NCBI RefSeq assembly: GCF_026213295.1
Contig: NC_079422.1
Span: 20,326,440-20,390,439 of the forward strand
Source of the DNA: Gadus chalcogrammus
Taxonomy: Eukaryota; Chordata; Actinopteri; Gadiformes; Gadidae
Reading direction: 5' to 3'
DNA: 64,000 nucleotides
A model generated the notes under the pieces. It saw nothing but the letters and a program-made list of their open reading frames with translations, did not search any database and was not told the DNA's origin. Both the position numbers and the translations under genes were made by a program. Shown in pieces: positions 50,857 through 64,000 of this stretch. Each line of letters begins with the position of its first letter. Positions within the stretch are counted from its first letter, which is position 1.

Positions 50857-52618
50857 TTTCGCATGAGAAGTAATTGCTTCTAAACCGTGAGGGCATTTTA
50901 ATGTGTTTATAATAACATCGTTATCCCAGGGAGCTAGTCCGTGTTGGCTGATGACCAACAGTGCTATACCTCCTAACAGGCGTCTTAGGAGTTTTCCCTT
51001 AATGACTAGGTATGTTTCCCTCAAAAATGAAATATAGATTGGCCCAGCGGTATTCCTCTAACGGCCAACTGAATATTATAAAAATGATATTAATGTCGTA
51101 GAAATACATTGACGAAAAAGAAAAAAAAGAGAAACTGGATAACTGCATTCATATTCACAAGCTTAATTAGGACAAGAGACACCATGGATACAATATAAAT
51201 AAGCCTCTTTGGATTACAGCACATTCATCTCAAGTGGCTATTGAGATAAAATGTACATTCACTTGAACTTCTGCAGTGCACCAAAGTATATGAAGACGGC
51301 AAAGTAGTTTAAAGAATCGACAACAAAGGCAAATCGAAATTCACAAAAGAGCCAAGAGGAGTATGTGCCAGTACACACCATAGTTTGAGGTTAGAGGAAC
51401 AGAGGAAATAACCAGATGACAATTTATTGAAATTACTGATTCCCACCAACACACAGTGGGAGAAAGACAAACACTGACAGGGAGGAAGAGACAGTTAGGG
51501 AAGCCGATTGGCTTCTCCAAGGCCCTGTAAAGCGCCTGGAGCTGGTGCAGAATCTCTGTGACCTCGCTACCAACAGCAGGTGTGCTCAGAGAGCGCCAAT
51601 ACCAGAGCCACGGTATCGGTGAGCGGGCAGCTGCCAGCAGGAAGCTCCTGGCTCGGGCTAGCCTCCCTGGCTGGTGCCACGCTGGCCAGCCAGCAAAGAG
51701 GGAAGGGTTCGACAACAGGTTGAAGGGTAACGGCGTTATCGGGTGGGCGAGGTGGCCGTCGGAAGTGCGGTTAGGGAAATTACTTGGGTCACGTTTGAGA
51801 CCAACCAATTAAATTTGGGGAGGGGTGATTACTCGGTGACGAGGGAAGTGAGTCTTTAACCGAAGCCATTATGATATTTACAGCGGCGAGGCGTTGGAAG
51901 CACACGGGGTGTGTAGGGGGGTGGAGGACACAATTGCGCAGAAACGTCGCTGATGAGAATCGTGGATGAGACTGGGGAGGGGTGATGGCTGGACGGCAGT
52001 TTGGATCTTATTGGCTAAGCAGACTATTCAAGGGGCAGACGAGTGGAGGTTGCACATGGGTATGAATCTCAGGGGATTCTGAGTATCGAGATCTAGCTGT
52101 GATGACATACCCCTCGTGATATTTTCAGTTTCCGCCGCTTTGTTCAAAGTTATTTGTAACTTTTCCATCATTTGTTGAATTCTGATGCCTTGGGGCCTGA
52201 TCAAATTATTTTTCAATAGCTTAAAATGATGAGCGTTCCCAACCCAATCTATTTCGTGTCTGAATCAATTTTGTCTTGTGGACAGCAAAATGTGTCAAAA
52301 TCACATGGCTGCACTGATGGAAAATAAAGTATATATTTTCATCAGTAGGTCGATAGAATTGCTGCCACAGTGATTAAGAAGCCCTTTATTAATCGCTGCT
52401 TTGGCCCTTTGTCCGGGGCAGACATGTCACTGAACGTAGTGTTCTCTTGCTCATAACAGCTGTTAGGCTATGTAATTATATTGTCTGGACACACCATTAT
52501 TGCACTCGTGTTGCCAACTCACCATAATGGCTTTTGTGCATTAGCTTTGGCACAACTGGGTCAGATGAATGTCATTTGATTTCGAATTTTGTAAGCATAG
52601 CCTTCACTTTTCACCCTA

Positions 52619-52865
52619 TGGGCGGCAAATGGCTCAGGAGGTAGGGCAGGTTAGCTGGTAACCAGAAGGTTGCTATTTCGATCCCCGTCTCCTACTAGCT
52701 GAGAGCCGAGGCGTCCCTGAGCAAGAAGCCTCGATCTAACTGCTGCCGACGAACTGACTGTCACCTTGCGTGGTTGACACCGCCATCGGTGGGTGAATGT
52801 GAGTATGAATGGTTGAATGAATGGGTGAATGCTAGGCAATATTGTAAATCGCTATGAGTAGCCAC
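52619..52865 (+). mobile_element. tRNA-derived SINE-like copy 6
   Basis: The head has GGCTCAGGAGGTAGGGCAGG and GCTATTTCGATCCCC (B box), the body TCCCTGAGCAAGAAGCC and GGTTGACACCGCC. The end GCTATGAGTAGCCACTGG is followed by a (TG)n(TA)n tract at 52871-52925. Confidence 0.8.
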
Positions 52866-52870
52866 TGGAT

Positions 52871-52871
52871 A

Positions 52872-52925
<54 letters not shown>
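52871..52925. repeat. (TG)n(TA)n microsatellite
   Basis: TG passes into TA directly at the 3' end of SINE-like copy 6, suggesting growth from the retroposon tail. Confidence 0.9.
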
Positions 52926-52928
<3 letters not shown>

Positions 52929-53958
52929 ATTTACCCTTGGTTTGTAGCAATCGTGATGAATAAGCCTCCGCCTAGCCTCGTATACAATTAGGCTAGCTTA
53001 AGTACAACCGTCCAGTGCTTACCCTGTTGTCTAGTAATCCTGTATCCAGACCTCTAGTCTTCATCACAAAGTATTAAAGCAATAACCGTTGTCTTTTCAA
53101 AATAAAAGTATAGGCTTTTCCTCTTTGTCTCGCACAACTTCTGCTTTAGCCATTTGAGGTAGGAAATATTGGAGTGACCCACTCACCAGAAGGAGCTCTC
53201 AGGGCTCGGGTAGCTGAAGTACAACACAAGAACACCTGCTGTTTTATGCACAGGTTGAGAGTACCGTACTGGTTGGGCTGAATCTGAGTAGGGAGCCGTT
53301 CAAAAGCTGCTGAAACATTAATGCGCTGATGATGATAGGAAATCTAGCTTATGCACCCCACTTTTACCTGTTTGGCTGAGCTCTTGTCCTGAGAAGGTGT
53401 TTTTTGGGGGGGCGTTTGCTGACAAAGTGTGCAATACAACTCTAGCGGCCCGGTCCACCGTAATAGCGCAATAGTCATGGTTTTGTTCCATTCAACACAG
53501 TTAACGGTTTCAATTCAACAAATTGATAGTGGTGGTGGTCAACTTCCAATTGAAACCATTAATCAATGTTATTCTTTTCTTAGCACTTATATTTCCCTGT
53601 TGTTGTCTATTGACTCATTAAATATTCAAGGCTCGTTCTACAACTTCGATTAAGAATTGGAAATTGTTTTTATATCTTCCCGGTCCCACCATTTCCTCCA
53701 CAGAGTACACCTGTTGACAAGGAGTCCTGCCTCCTGTTGTGTTGTCAGTCTGCCTGTAAAAACAACCTATTTCTTCCACACAGGTTATCCATCAGTGAGA
53801 CAACAGTGTTGAAAAAGAGAACTTCCAACAGTCAAGTTATATCAAAACACATTTTGAAAACGCCACTTTTTTTTTTACTTTGTGGCGCACAATGATTTAT
53901 TCTCCCCCAAAATACAAAAGGTATAAGAGGAAGATAAGAAGAAATGTATATAAATCTC

Positions 53959-54078
<120 letters not shown>

Positions 54079-56849
54079 GAGAGGGCAGCCCTGGCACCCA
54101 GCTGAGAGGCAGAAACACACAGCAGGTCCACTCACACTGAATTGATGACAGGGGATGCAGAAAGGTGGAAAACACACACAAACAAGGTTCACACACACAC
54201 TTTGGCTTGACAAGGTGTCATACGCACACACCCATTTGGACACACACACACACACACACAAACAAACAGAAAAACAGAAAACAACATTTGGACGGCAGTG
54301 TGTGAAGCTTGAGAGAGACAAAGAGAAAACGCACTGGTGCGCACTGCGCACCAATGAATGCTACGGCAGCCGTATGTTCCCACAATACCACAGTCATACT
54401 ACAGCGGTTAGTATAAACCCTGTATTCATCTCAACTTCCATCCAGAATTACTTTTCACCCACACAGGAATTGTGTTTTCAATCACAGGCATATATCAATA
54501 GGTCTGCCACCACCCGCCCTCCCTTGTCAAGACCTCCCTTCCTCCGTACGTCTGTCACTCGCCCTCCAATCTCCGCCTCCCCACTACTGATATAAGCTTC
54601 TTAGACCGGGCTGGGAGGAGGAAAGAAATTCAACACGGACAGCCGATTCCAGGTCGACTCGCACTTCCGTAAGCAGTGTAGAACAGAATTACAGTACATA
54701 TAACAATTCATGCAAGCATCTGTTTACTTGTTCCTGCAACATTTGTATCGTGAGGAGGACCTCATTGGTGTTATTGTAAGTGGAAGCAATACGTGAACTG
54801 TCCTACAAGGGACGCTATACACCTTGAGTTTTTGGCACTTCAATTAAAAAAAAACTATAGTGGACACCGACAGACAGCAAAACAATATAAAATTGCAAAA
54901 AACTAAAAAGGTATAGAATATCGTATAGAAATATTAAGAGGATCGCTATCTTTATGTAATCACAATATAAATCGTATAAGCACAAAAATAATTACTTGGT
55001 CCATCCCGAATCACATCTCTAATGCGCTACATGTCAGAAATGTGTGTGAAAACGAACTCAGGACCAAATGTAAGGAATGAACCGTTTGCAGTTTGTATGC
55101 AAAACGAACCAAAGACTGACTCTAGCCATCTGTGTGTCAGCTTGTAGCGGGCTTACTAGAGACGGAATCCGTAAGATCTTACAATAACGTTGGTTAAATA
55201 TTAAGCCTGCCAGCGCACACAATACAGCTGTCGAGCAGCTTCGGGTGTGAAATGCATAATAAAAAGGATTGTTTTCAACATTCATGGGCTTGCCGTGTTG
55301 AGTGTCTGTGGAAACACGGAATATCAAGGTAAGAGTATAATAAATGGAAATTGTTAGACGACATATTTTCCTGACGTTTTCCAGGCGGATTACTGCCTGT
55401 GGGGAAGATGGGAGCACATTCAAGGTCTGTATGGGTCTGGTATGACACTGGCATCGGCTTCAGTGTCTGCCTGATCAGTGCAGTCGTGTGGCAGCCTTAC
55501 TTCAGGGCGCTGAATAGTAAACGAAAGGGAAATTAAATGAGGAAGCCGGGGTGGTCAAGAGGGAAGTAATACATGTTTCTCCCCCAAACCACAATCATGG
55601 CTGCACTCCGCAGTGGCTACATTTCCTTTGTCATGATGAAGCATCGTTTTACAGGGCCTGACGAGTCGATAGAAAGGGCTAGGGCAATGCCGGACTAAGA
55701 ACCAAGAACTCAACTGACTGGTTGACTGAGAGCACACACCCTGACTATTCGTCCACCCCAGCTGTAATCCTTTGTGGTTCAAATGTGGTGTTACATCTTA
55801 ACCATTTATACATTTTGGTTCTACATTGAATACTTGATATTAATATAGATGAAATAAATACGAATTAACCGATTTGATACACGCTCTGAAACTCCACAAG
55901 TAGACTCAACTCGTTTTGTAGGCGGTTTTCTTTTGCGTGTGCAAAATATTTCTGGAATTGTTCCCACCAATTCACCAACAGCAAACAACGGTTTTATTAT
56001 GTACTTTATGCAGTCTAGGTTACACCCACACCGGAGCAGTTTTAACAAGCTTTTTACTGTTATGGAGCTGGTGGGAAAACTGTGAATATAATCGTACATC
56101 CAGTGCAGACATTTTTATACACGAGACCAATCTGGTTAATTGCGTTTTTGGTAAGGCTGCTTTTTAGTGCAGGGTACTTCTTTACTCGCCTATTTTGGAG
56201 AAATCTTGACCAAACGATTGCTCTCTAGAGAGATGAGAGACGAAGTCCCGTCTCCTCAGATTGTAAACACCAGACACACGTGACTCATAACCGTTATTGC
56301 GTCTGTAGTTCCCCGCGTCAGATCTTATTATTATTCCGTGTGTAGTAGTGTGAATATCTGTTGGATATCAAATTTCTTTGTTCCTTAAAAACAACCTTCC
56401 AACTACACAAGCTGCTATCGAGTGACGTGATTCTTTAATTACACAACCACGCACCCATCTCATTTCACTTTCAGTGTGGATGTCGAAGTGTTGTTGTTGC
56501 AAAACTTGTTGAATGCGGGGGGAACTCCGCCTACTTGGCCGGGCCAGCCCGCAAACGTTGGGCGAACAAACACGTTTTAGTTTCAACAACGATTAAACCA
56601 GGGGAGACTAGAGCAACAATGAAAGAACCCTGCCTATCATAACAGTTAACAGTACAATTAGGGGTAAGTAGCCCCACCAGACTTGTATTTTAGTTTGGCA
56701 GATCTTCGCCCTGGGACGGAGAGGAGGGCGGTTGGAGAGGAGGGCGTTGGGAGAGGGTTGGCGGAGCCAAGAGATGATAGGAAAAGTTAAGATCTGGATT
56801 TACACATCTCAGCTTGTGTTTGCTTTGCTGAGTGAATATAAATATATAT

Positions 56850-56915
56850 AAGAGAGAGAGAGAGAGAGAAAGAGAGAAAGAGAGAAAGAGAGAGAGAGAA
56901 AGAGAAAGAGAGAGA
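56850..56915. repeat. (GA)n / GAAA tract
   Basis: A homopurine tract of about 66 nt shortly before the hAT insertion. Confidence 0.9.
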
Positions 56916-57053
56916 AAAAAAAGCCCGGCACAGCTGACGCAGCTCCACACAAAACCTTTATTAAATCTGTTACATACGTCTCCTGGAATTCCTCTAAACT
57001 CTGGCAAGAAGCAGGCATGTGACAGGCACGACGCGAGGATCACTGCTCCCGAG

Positions 57054-58577
57054 TAGAGATGTTCCGATACCATTTTTTCCCTCCCGATACCGATTCCGAT
57101 ACTTATGCTGTGGGTATCGGCCGATACCGAGTACCGATACCAGTATGTTACAAAAATGACTGTGATATGATTATCATTGTGGTAAGGCCTGGGTCAGGTT
57201 AAACCCTTTGTAAATGAATGAATGAATAAGGCAAATTAAAGCCATTTATTTTTAAATAGAACAGTATAAAAAAAACTTAAATAATAGTTATTTTAAAAAA
57301 AATAATAAAGTGTAGCCACAATATCTTTAAAGGAGCATTTCACCGGTGCAGACATGAATATGTATTGAAATTGGGTCCTATATGTAGTCGAATAATAAAA
57401 TAAAATTCTAATTTGGTGCCGTCTTGACCGAGAAAAGGCAGAAAGTGACTTTTTGGCGCTTGTGGATTGAAGACAACAACTCCCACCATGCACAGCTTCG
57501 CTGGCGGCCACTCCCGCTGATCATCTCCGCCTATCGGACACCTCCTTGTTCCATCTACTAATGGAACAAATCAGCGTGGAGCTTGAACCGACGTCACTAG
57601 AGTAGTGACGCTTGCACAGAAGCATACGGCCGTCATCTTTCCTTATTCTGGGTGGAAATAGTAACATAGTTACGCCATTAAATGCGTTTATGTAAACATT
57701 TTTAGCGAGAAATGTGCATTTTAATTTCATAATGTTCGCTCGTTGAATTTGAAGGATGTTTTTTTTGATAGTTATGACGAAGAGGGAACGCTCCATTCAC
57801 TGCTCGGTCTTGTCTATGCTATATGCGCCTAATAATCCGGTGCGCCCTATATGAAAACAGTTCTAAAATAGGCCATTCATTAAAGGTGCGCCTTATAATC
57901 CGGTGTGCCTTATAGTACGGAAAATACGGTCCTCGTTTGTATTTCTTTCGAAATGGTGAACTTTTGCATTGAGCCATCTTCTATGTCAGATCCAGTACCC
58001 TCCGCCAATGTACTTCAGTTTTATCAACAGCCTCTGTTATCTTAGCTTCAGACGCTGTGGATGTTAGTTTCTGCTGGTGAAGTCCCACCCACTGGCACTG
58101 CTCTAATAGGTCTGTAGCGTCAGTGGGTCCCACCCCCTCGTCGTGCTCTTTAGCGTGACGCGTCTTCAAGTGTTTTATTAAGTTGCTAGTGTTGAAATTA
58201 GCAACACTCGTGCCACCCCTGGAAATCTTTTCACGGCATACGTTGCATGTCGCAGTCTTGCTGGTGGGAGCATCCAGCGTGAAATATTGCCACACCGCCG
58301 ACATGATAACGCTAGCTCCTTGATTGACAGGTGATCAATTCTTCTTCGCCCCTCTAAAACAGCAGCCTGCAGATGGCAGCACAGCGCAACTGTTTTAAGA
58401 GCCGCGAAGAAGAACTGTGTCAGCGCTAACGGAGCTAACCAGTAAATAGCTTTCTATTTTAATAAATTACGTGGTATCGGAGGTGCCTGGACTCCAGTAC
58501 TCGCCGATACCGATACCAGCATTTTCGGCAGTATCGGAGACATTTCCGATACTGGTATCGGAATCGGAACAACTCTA
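57054..58577 (-). mobile_element. 1.5-kb hAT-type element with 8-bp TSD
   Basis: The ends TAGAGATGTTCCGATACC and, inverted, TAGAGTTGTTCCGATTCCG form terminal repeats. The perfect 8-bp duplication CTCCCGAG flanks them at 57046-57053 and 58578-58585. Subterminal regions are dense in CCGATACC/GGTATCGG words, as expected for transposase binding. The only coding remnant is a BED zinc finger (57981-58304, minus), so the element is an internally deleted hAT copy. The interior at about 57320-57935 appears to hold other transposon fragments, including a duplicated GTGCGCC...TATAATCCGGTG motif. Confidence 0.9.
57981..58304 (-). pseudogene. BED zinc-finger remnant of hAT transposase
   Basis: The 107-codon frame starts MSAVWQYFTLD and contains C-x2-C (CNVC) followed by H-x4-H (HLKTRH), the BED-finger layout found at the N-terminus of hAT transposases and ZBED proteins. 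The catalytic region and the C-terminal dimerisation region are absent. It could be read as a DNA-binding-only protein, but transcription is unknown. Confidence 0.8.
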
Positions 58578-58764
58578 CTCCCGAGCATAACCATCTTATT
58601 AAAACAGGCAGCACCCAGGGGTGGGCTGAGGTCCAAGCAGCCAACCTGCCTCTCCAGGGACCCACTTCCCATGGCAAGGTGTTTTTTTCTTTTTTCCCCT
58701 GGACGTGTTCTCGTTTCCCACCAGCCAACAGCTTTTTACCACAGATTGAAATCATATTATTAAT

Positions 58765-58911
<147 letters not shown>

Positions 58912-61900
58912 TTGCCGACAGCAGGTGGGCCGTGGCGATTACTTAACCACAGGCGCCTACACTTTCTTGGATTGGTCCCCCAACTTCAGACAGACTGTAT
59001 CGTACATCATTTTCAAAAACAGGGGCCCCCCCCGTTGTGTTTGTGATCCGTTTTGAGCTGTAGCCAGTGTGCTGCAAGAGGAGGTAAAGTAGCAAGACCA
59101 GCATCTAGTGTTCTCCTTTATACCATCACCACGGTAGCCTTCAACCAATGCAACGTCCAGGCCTTTGGCGCTTATTTCATCACAAATTATCAGAAGTTAA
59201 AAGGTGAATGTCAAAGCCGAGCAATAATTCAATACTGCTCGTTGTGCAAACCCCAAAAAAGTCACGCCTGCCGTTTTTTCAGACCGCACACCTTTTCTCC
59301 CCTTCTCATATAATGGTAACGAATCGCTGGGCAGAACCAGAGGTCTAAAAGCCCATCTGAACAGGGACGTCAGTGTCTGTGCGTCGGTCCACGGAGGCAG
59401 CAGCAGCTCAGCGCAGTGTCCGGGTGCATCAGGATCTTTCTCCCCCCTCAACACAGTGGGAGCCCACCCACTCAGATGCTCATTCACTCCTGGAACATCT
59501 CATCCTGTTCCGAGGCGGTAGACACAACGGCCCCGAGACATCGTGTCGATGGAAACCCAGAACAAGGTGAACGACGTCTCTCACACTCAAAACACCTGAA
59601 GCTGACTGGAAACACCACGTTCAATGATCCGATCTGATGCGCCTCCTTAGTAGTGTCACATTAGGCAAAATTTGATGCATGATTTGTAAGATGCAAATAC
59701 AGAAAAGGATGTCGTTTTTACACTGTTGCAACACCATGAATATATTGCATCATATTCACCCTATTATCGTTCACACCTATCCTAAAAGCTATCAGGAAAT
59801 CTTCAAACTGCCTTCTTAACATGAAAAGTTTCAAAAGGCTCCCATCAACCATCAGGACAGTGAGAGTATTTGGTAGGAAGCAAAGGGAATGTATCCCGGC
59901 GCAGGGCCCTGCAGAGAGAGCGAGGTGCGTGAGGGAGTTAGACCTGTCGTGGGCAGAGACGAGGTGATGCAGACCAATGGCTCAACAACCCCTTCAAGCT
60001 CTTACCCTCCTCCAACTCCGCCGCCTCCTTACGGTGATGCGTAGATGCTTCTGAAACCCCGCTCGCTGAACTTTGACTCACATTAAGGCATCGCCAAATT
60101 AGAAGCCTAGGGACTGTCTGTTTCATTTTGAGGAGCATTTGCAGTACTCGAAGAGCACCAAACATCGCAGACACACTTGATTTGCAGTTTTGAAATGGAG
60201 TTGCTCTTGTTTTCATCCATTTTTTACAGTTGATAGTGGTAGTTTATAGAGGTGACAACTCTGGTGTCTCCTAATGATCTGAGGGTCTCGCATTGTAGCG
60301 CCAATGCAGCTTGTTAGTTGGTAAGACATTTTCCCCACTTTTTTTAGATTGCCATCTATTCAAAATCTTAAGCTACATCAATTTAAAGAATGCAGCTATA
60401 TATCTGCCAGTGATTGACCTTTAGTCAAAAGTTTAGGAATCACACACCAGAGTCCACTATAATAGAGAAGTATATACAAACAACCCTGGCCTGCAACCTA
60501 TTTTCTGACAAACACTCAAAGTAGTAAAGCCAAAACTTGACAGTCCCCCTGCACTATGCTGGCAATCGTTGTTGCTTGATTGTTATGACACCCTCTGCTC
60601 ACCTATTGCCCAACTACTGTTTGCGGGTGCATCCTTCAACGATTGAGGAATACCCAAGGTTTGAAATTTTCTCTGCTGTTCTCGGTTCTCTGCTGCATCC
60701 CTCCCTTTTGCCTCACTATAGACCAAGTTTGCGGAATTGTTTGAGTTATTTGAACGTTATCTTTGGTACACACTACAGGATAATTCGCCCGATATTTTCC
60801 TCTTCCGACTCTGCTCAGTAAAGCCCTTGTTTGTTGATAGCTCTACCCATTTTTACCCAGACTATCCTGTGGTGTGGGTGGTATGTGTTTTTAACGATCA
60901 GAGCCTCAGCGATCGAAATCGCAAATAGTAGACAGGTTCAATATTTACGATCCGATATCCTGCAGTGTGGCGAACAGGGACAGCAGAGTTCAGAGTAGTA
61001 TCGTGTCGGTGGGTGCTCTCATGCTTTCTAAGTTTGAAAAAAACATAGTGTGTATCCAACATTATAATGTCCATGTCTGCAAAATTAATTAGCAGATATC
61101 TACAGCAATCATTAGCCTACCCTTGAAATCCCCCAACCTCTGTTGACCAGAGAAACAAATTCAGAGCTCATCCAGTGGAGTGCTACCCATCACTATGTGA
61201 TCAAATTACTTTGAAAACATAATGCATAATACTGCAACTGTGGCTGGTATTTCTTGGGCCTGTCGGGGAAATGTTGCAGCACTAGTGATCACACTAGCTG
61301 TTTGGCTGGGCACAGAATACCAGCAAGATCAAAATAAGACTTTATGTTCCCAGAAGCGGACTGATCATAACTGAAATTAACATGGGGCTAGACAATAACA
61401 ATGTGATATAATATTATGACGAGCCTTAGTCAGAATGACTCGGCCTTGAGAGATCCATAATGTTATCTACCCTGCTGCCATCCAGAATCAACAAGTCTTT
61501 AGCCTCACCTATAAAACCTGAGTGGCACCCATCTCGACCTCTTGTACAGGTCGAATTTTCTTCTCTGGCAGGAGTGAGCCTTTGAGCATTTCCAAGTGTC
61601 TGCTCTGGCCTTCTAATATGTTTCATGGAATGATTCCTCTCCTTCAGTATGACTGCAGCAGGGGCCAGAGGCCTTTGGTTCCCCAAACACTGGATATCAG
61701 CCTCATTCGCCACATCCCCATGAAAATCACTGAGCTTCATCATAACTCTAGAGGGCATCCGAGGAGGGGGGGGGCTGTGTGTGTGTAATACATCATAAGT
61801 AATACATCAATGTGCACATGCGCAAAAAGGCAAAGTGAATTGCTGAGCATTGGATCCGCCCTGAATATGAATGTTACATTAGACCCATCGGGTCACATCA

Positions 61901-62209
61901 GCCTCTTGCTTCTCTTGTTGTCTCTGCTAATACTCACAGGGGTGATCATGCGGTGATCACTACTTCCACCAATTTTCTTTTCCTTGGCGCATTGGCACAT
62001 TAAGCCATGCCGCATTAGATGCCCTGACATCATCCATCTCCACACTGAAGAACCCAGCACACTAAGGTCAGGGTATAGGAGAAACCACCTAGAGTAAGTA
62101 ACGATTTGAAGGTTTCTGTAGGGTATGCGGTTAGGCTCAAGCGGTGTGAAGGTAGCGAGCAGCTGGTATGGAGTTTACACAAAACAAGAACAATGTTCGA
62201 GGATAGGGC

Positions 62210-62335
62210 TGTGTAAAAAAGAATATCGATTTAATCGATTTCATTTTAATTTCGCAATATCGAATCATAGGGCATGAGATCGATTATTTTTTTTGTTTTG
62301 TTTTATTCGTCAAAGCGACGAGCCCCAAAACACAT
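62210..62335 (+). mobile_element. Possible transposon terminus with ATCGAT words
   Basis: TAGGGCTGTGTAAAAAAG followed by AATATCGATTTAATCGATTT resembles ends of some teleost hAT-like elements. No second end or target duplication was found, so the call is tentative. Confidence 0.3.
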
Positions 62336-64000
62336 GACTAGCTCGCTAGCTTTAGCAATAGCTCAGCCAGCCTTGTTGAATACACACAGGTAGATGGACA
62401 GGTAGGTTATCCAATCACTGTACTCAGGCGGAATGGAATGATTGGATTACATGATTGCACGCCTGCGACAACCCACAGCGCTTTGGATTTATTGATTGCT
62501 GTCTGGAGTTAAACAGAATTTCAACAAATATGAAAAAACAATCTATCATCGCTTTAAGACCAGGGTAAAACAACAAAATAATAGATGGCACAGTTGAGCC
62601 ATTGTAAATGATGGCTGTTCTATGGATCCAGACGCATCAAATATGCATCAGTAACAAACAAGTTCGTGCTACCGCAGGGTTTGTTGGCCCTACAATGGGG
62701 ACCACTTTTGTCTGTTTTCAGTTATAAAAGAACAGCGGCAGTAGTGACCTCAGTGTATACTGCATTTACGTAGGTTTGTGGCCAAGAACAAGATACACCA
62801 TCACACGCTTCTTGCTTTCCGGAAACTACAGGGTAAAAACCGAATAATTGTAGCCAACATTTTCCCTTAACAAAAGGGTTCCACAAGACTGATCTTTTCT
62901 GAAACATTATTATTTTATAGGTCAAATTGAGATTTAGTCAATAAACCAGGGGTTGGAATATACACAACAAAATTGAAAATAAACAGAGCAAACTTGTTAA
63001 AACTTAAATCAGGACACTAGGAAGTTTCTAGACCTTGAAACCCTTTGAAGCAGAAAGCACCGGTGACTCAAGAATGTGGACGACTTTTCATACATCTTAT
63101 TCTACAGCCTAGACAGACCGAGTACTACGATGCCATTCCTGGAAACCGAAATCCGGCCGCATCCAATCATTCTTGCACAGATCTCCTTATCCAGACCCCT
63201 CTAATCTCTTTACCTGGCCAGAAAGAAAACAAAGCCCTTGTCTCTGCTTCCCAATGTTCCCTGTTCCACTGGCAAACCCGTTGGCCCGGCCTTGAAGAGC
63301 AGGCCGGGGACCTCCTCCAGGGACTGGGAGAGAAATACCTACCGGTCGGCCTGATAGGACGAATAAGGAAAGGAACAGGATGGGGGCTAGGACCCCTGGG
63401 AGACAACTACACCCAAGGTAATAAGTAAGACGAGCAGAGGGACTTTAAGTGAGCCAATGTGACCGATACACATATGCACCGAGACAAGGCCAGGCAAGTG
63501 GACAGATAGGCGGCCAGGCGGGGGGGGGGGGGGAAAGAAAGAGTATCCGTAACAGAAGGAGGAAAGGAGCCTGGCTGGTCAACATCAAAGAGACAAGCTA
63601 TCTGCTGGAAGAACTCTCAGGGCCAAACTAATTGGCACCCAGCAGCAAGCATGCAGCTTCACGGCTTGTGAATGCTGAACAGCAAAACTCCGACAGCGCA
63701 AACCTAGAAATGACAGGGAAGGGAAGGTGGGCGAGCAGAATAATACAAAATAATACAAAGGAGCAGCAAAGCTGGGAGCAATTGAATGAGCCAGAGGAGG
63801 TCATTCTGTTTGAACTTTCTCGAATCCCAACTTTCCAATTACCTGACACTCTTTAACCTCCAAGTGTCTCATCGTTCATTAAAAATAAAAGAGCTAAAAT
63901 GAGACCTATAGGTTTTGTAATGCTTTGTGCATTATTTAAGTGGGGCCGACAAATTTAATTGCAGTTTTTCAGTGAATATGTATCGGCCGCACAAAGACAA

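Noticed and set aside
63045..63428. A 127-codon plus-strand frame
   Set aside because: No domain, motif or neighbouring exon supports it. It could be a transposon fragment, but I cannot name a family, so I did not annotate it as a gene.

Overview
The window reads as part of a teleost fish nuclear chromosome. Three vertebrate loci are split into exons with GT-AG introns, and the non-coding DNA holds fish-type SINEs, hAT-like transposons, MITEs and a very high density of long CA/TG and GA/CT microsatellites. That microsatellite density resembles gadid (cod-family) genomes, but the species is inferred, not proved.

Layout. 1-5 kb: no recognisable gene, only microsatellites, a retroposon fragment and one CTCF-like motif. 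5.0-9.5 kb (+): a GC-rich probable promoter and 5' leader, then the first three coding exons of SOGA3 (MTCL3). The locus is broken by a 90-nt poly-G run and a 100-N assembly gap. 9.7-13.9 kb (+): exons matching human KIAA0408, followed by a 3' UTR to about 15.15 kb. 15-20.8 kb: no gene, one small hAT-like element and many repeats. 20.9-24.4 kb (+): a complete six-exon ECHDC1 (ethylmalonyl-CoA decarboxylase, 307 codons). 25.9-50.6 kb (-): exons 2 to 16 of STT3B, a catalytic subunit of oligosaccharyltransferase, converging on ECHDC1. Its first exon is not in the window, so 50.6-64 kb is read as intron 1. That intron carries a 1.5-kb hAT-type element with a BED zinc-finger remnant and perfect 8-bp target duplications.

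The SOGA3-KIAA0408-ECHDC1 order matches the human 6q22.33 cluster. STT3B lies on a different human chromosome (3p), so its convergence with ECHDC1 marks a synteny breakpoint relative to human. The genes share no pathway: SOGA3/KIAA0408 are coiled-coil or low-complexity proteins of poorly known role, ECHDC1 is a cytosolic metabolite-repair enzyme, and STT3B is an ER-membrane glycosyltransferase.

I found no evidence for a previously undescribed biological system. The most unusual structures are a nine-copy tandem array built from the end of a SOGA3 coding exon plus its 5' splice site, a palindromic MITE between two converging 3' ends, and a SINE family with two kinds of 3' tail. The exon maps come from reading splice sites and comparing with remembered human orthologues; no alignment was run.
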